A stretch of 7,507 nucleotides of DNA from VFBF01 sp034440275 (GTDB lineage Bacteria > Pseudomonadota > Alphaproteobacteria > Caulobacterales > Aquidulcibacteraceae): positions 1 to 7,507 of the forward strand of contig JAWXBS010000121.1 of the NCBI GenBank assembly GCA_034440275.1, given 5' to 3'. Below are positions 5,821-7,507 of this stretch, one piece after another; the stretch's first letter is position 1; every line of letters starts with the position of its first letter. The notes beneath the pieces were generated by a model. That model saw only the letters and a program-made list of their open reading frames with translations. It was not told where the DNA came from and made no database searches. The translations under genes were made by a program, and so were the position numbers.

Positions 5821-6897
5821 ATGTCGAGGCCCCATGCCCCTATGCCGAACGGTCGCGGCGCCGTCACCAACCGCTCGGGACGCTACGAACGTGACGCGCG
5901 CGAAGCCTTCGACGACGGTTGGGGCGTGGAGGACGAGACGCCGCCGAAGCTGACGACCACCGTCACGCGCGAAACCGCGCGCGCCATCATCAGCCGCAAC
6001 ACCAGCCCCGACATCGGCTTCGATCGCACCATCAACACCTATCGCGGCTGCGAGCACGGTTGCATCTACTGCTACGCACGTCCCAACCACGCCTACGCGG
6101 GGCTGTCGCCGGGCCTAGATTTCGAGAGCAAGCTCTTCGCGAAGTTCAACGCCGCCGAGCGTCTCGAACTCGAACTCTCCGCGAAGAATTACCGCGCGAA
6201 CGTGATGGTGATGGGCGGCGTCACCGACGTCTATCAACCCATTGAGCGCACGCACCGCATCACCCGCGCGGTGCTGGAAGTGCTGAGCCGCTACAATCAT
6301 CCCGTCGCGATGATCACAAAGTCCGCGCTCATCACGCGCGACATCGATCTGCTGGCGCCGATGGCGGCGAGAGGTCTTGCCAAGGTCGCCATCTCGATCA
6401 CCACCCTCGACCGCACGCTGGCGCGCCGGATGGAGCCGCGCGCGGCGACGCCGCAACGCCGTCTCGACGCGATCCGTGCGTTGACGGAAGCCGGCATTCC
6501 CGTCGCGGTGATGACGGCCCCGCTGATCCCCGCGCTGAACGACGCCGAGCTCGACGACATTCTCGCCGCCGCAGCGGATGCGGGCGCGACCGAGGCCGGC
6601 TATGTGGTTCTGCGCCTGCCATTGGAGATCAAGGATCTCTTCCGCGAATGGCTCGAAGGCGCCTACCCCGATCGCGCGCGGCGAGTGATGAAGCTCGTGC
6701 GCGACATGCGCGGCGGCCGCGACTACGATCCCGAATGGGGCGCACGCCAGCGCGGCACCGGCGCCTATGCGCGTCTCATCGCCAGCCGCTTCCGAAAAGC
6801 CTGCGCGCGCCTCGGCCTCAACAAGCGCAAGCTCGATCTCGATGTCACCCAGTTCCGCGTCCCGCCGCGTGCAGGGGATCAGCTGGATCTGCTATGA
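5821..6897 (+). CDS. PA0069/Rv2578c-family radical SAM protein (spore photoproduct lyase-related)
   Basis: A 358-residue radical SAM protein. The iron-sulfur cluster motif is C77-EHG-C81-IY-C84, the CxxxCxxC form, preceded by INTYRGCEHG. The remainder follows a radical SAM barrel: VMVMGGVTDVYQPIE (128-142), AMITKSALITRDIDLL (163-178), VAISITTLD (189-197), and the C-terminal part ends with LDVTQFRVPPR (340-350). This subfamily (PA0069 in Pseudomonas, Rv2578c in Mycobacterium) is grouped with SplB, which repairs a thymine photodimer, but its own reaction is, to my knowledge, not established. The LexA box upstream predicts expression during DNA damage, consistent with a repair role; this is inference. 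Start: ATG at 5821 without a ribosome site, probably leaderless; codon 8 (ATG at 5842) is an alternative. The GFA gene follows 19 bases downstream. Confidence 0.92.
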   Translation: MSRPHAPMPNGRGAVTNRSGRYERDAREAFDDGWGVEDETPPKLTTTVTRETARAIISRNTSPDIGFDRTINTYRGCEHGCIYCYARPNHAYAGLSPGLDFESKLFAKFNAAERLELELSAKNYRANVMVMGGVTDVYQPIERTHRITRAVLEVLSRYNHPVAMITKSALITRDIDLLAPMAARGLAKVAISITTLDRTLARRMEPRAATPQRRLDAIRALTEAGIPVAVMTAPLIPALNDAELDDILAAAADAGATEAGYVVLRLPLEIKDLFREWLEGAYPDRARRVMKLVRDMRGGRDYDPEWGARQRGTGAYARLIASRFRKACARLGLNKRKLDLDVTQFRVPPRAGDQLDLL

Positions 6898-6906
6898 TGC
6901 GCACAC

Positions 6907-6911
6907 GGAGG
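6907..6911 (+). promoter_or_regulatory. Ribosome binding site deciding the GFA start
   Basis: GGAGG lies five bases before the ATG at 6917 and just after the radical SAM stop. It rules out the longer open frame back to 6767, which overlaps the radical SAM gene, and the GTG at 6914, which would be only two bases away. Confidence 0.85.
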
Positions 6912-6916
6912 ACGTG

Positions 6917-7390
6917 ATGATCCAAGCCCTCGAAGGCGGATGCAGTTGCGGTGCGGTGCGCTATCGGCTGAAAGCTGCGCCGATGTTCGTGCACTGCTGC
7001 CACTGCATGCAGTGCCAGCGCGCCACGGGCGGCGCCTTTGCGGTCAATGCGCTCATCGAGACCGATAATGTCGAGCACCTGCGGGGCGACTTCCACTGCA
7101 CTGTCGGGCCGAGCGAGAGCGGGCGTCCCCACGACATCTACCGCTGCAATAGCTGTTGCACGGCGCTCTGGAGCGACTATGGCCGGCGCAAGGTGATGAT
7201 CTTCGTGCGCGTGGGGGCGCTGGACGATCCCGCCGCGCTGCCGCCGGACGTACACATCTTCACGCGCTCGAAGGCGGCCTGGTTCGATCTGCCCGCCGAC
7301 GCGAAGGCCTTCGATATCTACTACGACATGCAGGCGCTCTGGCCGGCCGACAGCCTTGCGCGGCGGCGCGCGCTGCTGGGGGACGTCTGA
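6917..7390 (+). CDS. GFA family (CENP-V/glutathione-dependent formaldehyde-activating type) zinc protein
   Basis: A 157-residue zinc protein of the GFA/CENP-V fold. Cysteines fall in the family pattern: GGCSCGAVRY (C9, C11), HCCHCMQC (C28, C30, C33), and CNSCC (C77, C80, C81), giving one or two structural zinc sites. Founding members were described as aiding the glutathione-formaldehyde reaction, but most homologues have no proven activity and the name is often over-applied, so the substrate is left open. The C-terminal part includes IFTRSKAAWFDLP (114-126), typical of the family. The start is set by GGAGG upstream. It lies 19 bases after the radical SAM gene and is probably co-transcribed with it, which would bring it under the same LexA box. 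No membrane segment or signal peptide is visible, so it should be cytoplasmic. Confidence 0.93.
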   Translation: MIQALEGGCSCGAVRYRLKAAPMFVHCCHCMQCQRATGGAFAVNALIETDNVEHLRGDFHCTVGPSESGRPHDIYRCNSCCTALWSDYGRRKVMIFVRVGALDDPAALPPDVHIFTRSKAAWFDLPADAKAFDIYYDMQALWPADSLARRRALLGDV

Positions 7391-7455
7391 CCCGGCATTG
7401 CCCCTGCGGCCTGCGGCGGGCTATGGCTTGAGGCTCAGACCAAGAGGAACGACCC

Positions 7456-7507
7456 ATGCGGCTCGACGATCAGCGACGTTCGGACAACATCGAGGACCGC
7501 CGGGGCC
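7456..7507 (+). CDS. ypfJ: YpfJ-type neutral zinc metallopeptidase, N-terminus only (partial)
   Basis: Only 17 codons are inside the window: MRLDDQRRSDNIEDRRG. The pattern MRxxxxRxSDNxEDRRG is the characteristic beginning of the YpfJ/zn_peptidase_2 family of predicted membrane-anchored zinc metallopeptidases, whose transmembrane segment and HExxH site would lie further on and cannot be seen. GAGG (7444-7447) is eight bases before the ATG. It is separated from the GFA gene by 65 bases that show no clear terminator, so read-through is possible. Confidence 0.68.
   Translation, partial: MRLDDQRRSDNIEDRRG

Noticed and set aside
7391..7455. Possible terminator after the GFA gene
   Set aside because: Only short imperfect GC pairings (GCCC/GGGC, GCCT/AGGC) with large loops and no T-run.

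Overview
The window is GC-rich, densely packed bacterial chromosome with eleven protein genes. Several have one-base or four-base stop/start overlaps. Base composition, an exact GTTC-N7-GTTC box (the alphaproteobacterial form of the LexA site) and -10 elements resembling the Caulobacter type suggest an alphaproteobacterium, perhaps near Caulobacterales. That placement is inference. I saw no RNA gene, insertion sequence, CRISPR array or phage gene, and no rho-independent terminator with a T-run.

The left half (1-4482) reads on the minus strand. In transcription order it holds an Ada-type/AraC/AlkA fusion glycosylase (3031-4482), an Ogt-type O6-alkylguanine-DNA methyltransferase (2546-3034, 4-base overlap), a small exported protein with a proline-rich tail (2001-2507), a crotonase-family enzyme (1145-1942), a Nudix hydrolase with a CoA-pyrophosphatase-like motif (528-1145, one-base overlap), and after a gap a lipoprotein running off the window (1-418). 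The first two form an alkylation-damage repair unit: one protein senses and excises, and the other repairs directly. The crotonase/Nudix pair points to acyl-CoA or CoA turnover.

The right half (4599-7507) reads on the plus strand and starts divergently from alkA. It holds a dihydroneopterin aldolase-family gene (4599-5012) overlapping by 4 bases an SDR with the active-site layout of PTR1 pteridine reductases (5009-5764). These form a plausible folate or tetrahydromonapterin pair. Next come a PA0069/Rv2578c-type radical SAM protein distantly related to spore photoproduct lyase (5821-6897), a GFA/CENP-V-type zinc protein (6917-7390), and the first 17 codons of a YpfJ-type neutral zinc metallopeptidase (7456 onward).

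The strongest regulatory signal is the LexA box overlapping the inferred promoter of the radical SAM gene, which predicts DNA-damage induction. A second pattern is that alkA, folB and the radical SAM gene all lack a Shine-Dalgarno sequence and each has a -10-like hexamer ending exactly six bases before the ATG, as expected for leaderless mRNAs. The other genes have GGAG/GAGG/AAGGG-like sites at normal spacing. No wholly new system is evident. The most original items are the predicted SOS control of the radical SAM protein, the leaderless trio, and the aldolase/PTR1-like pair.
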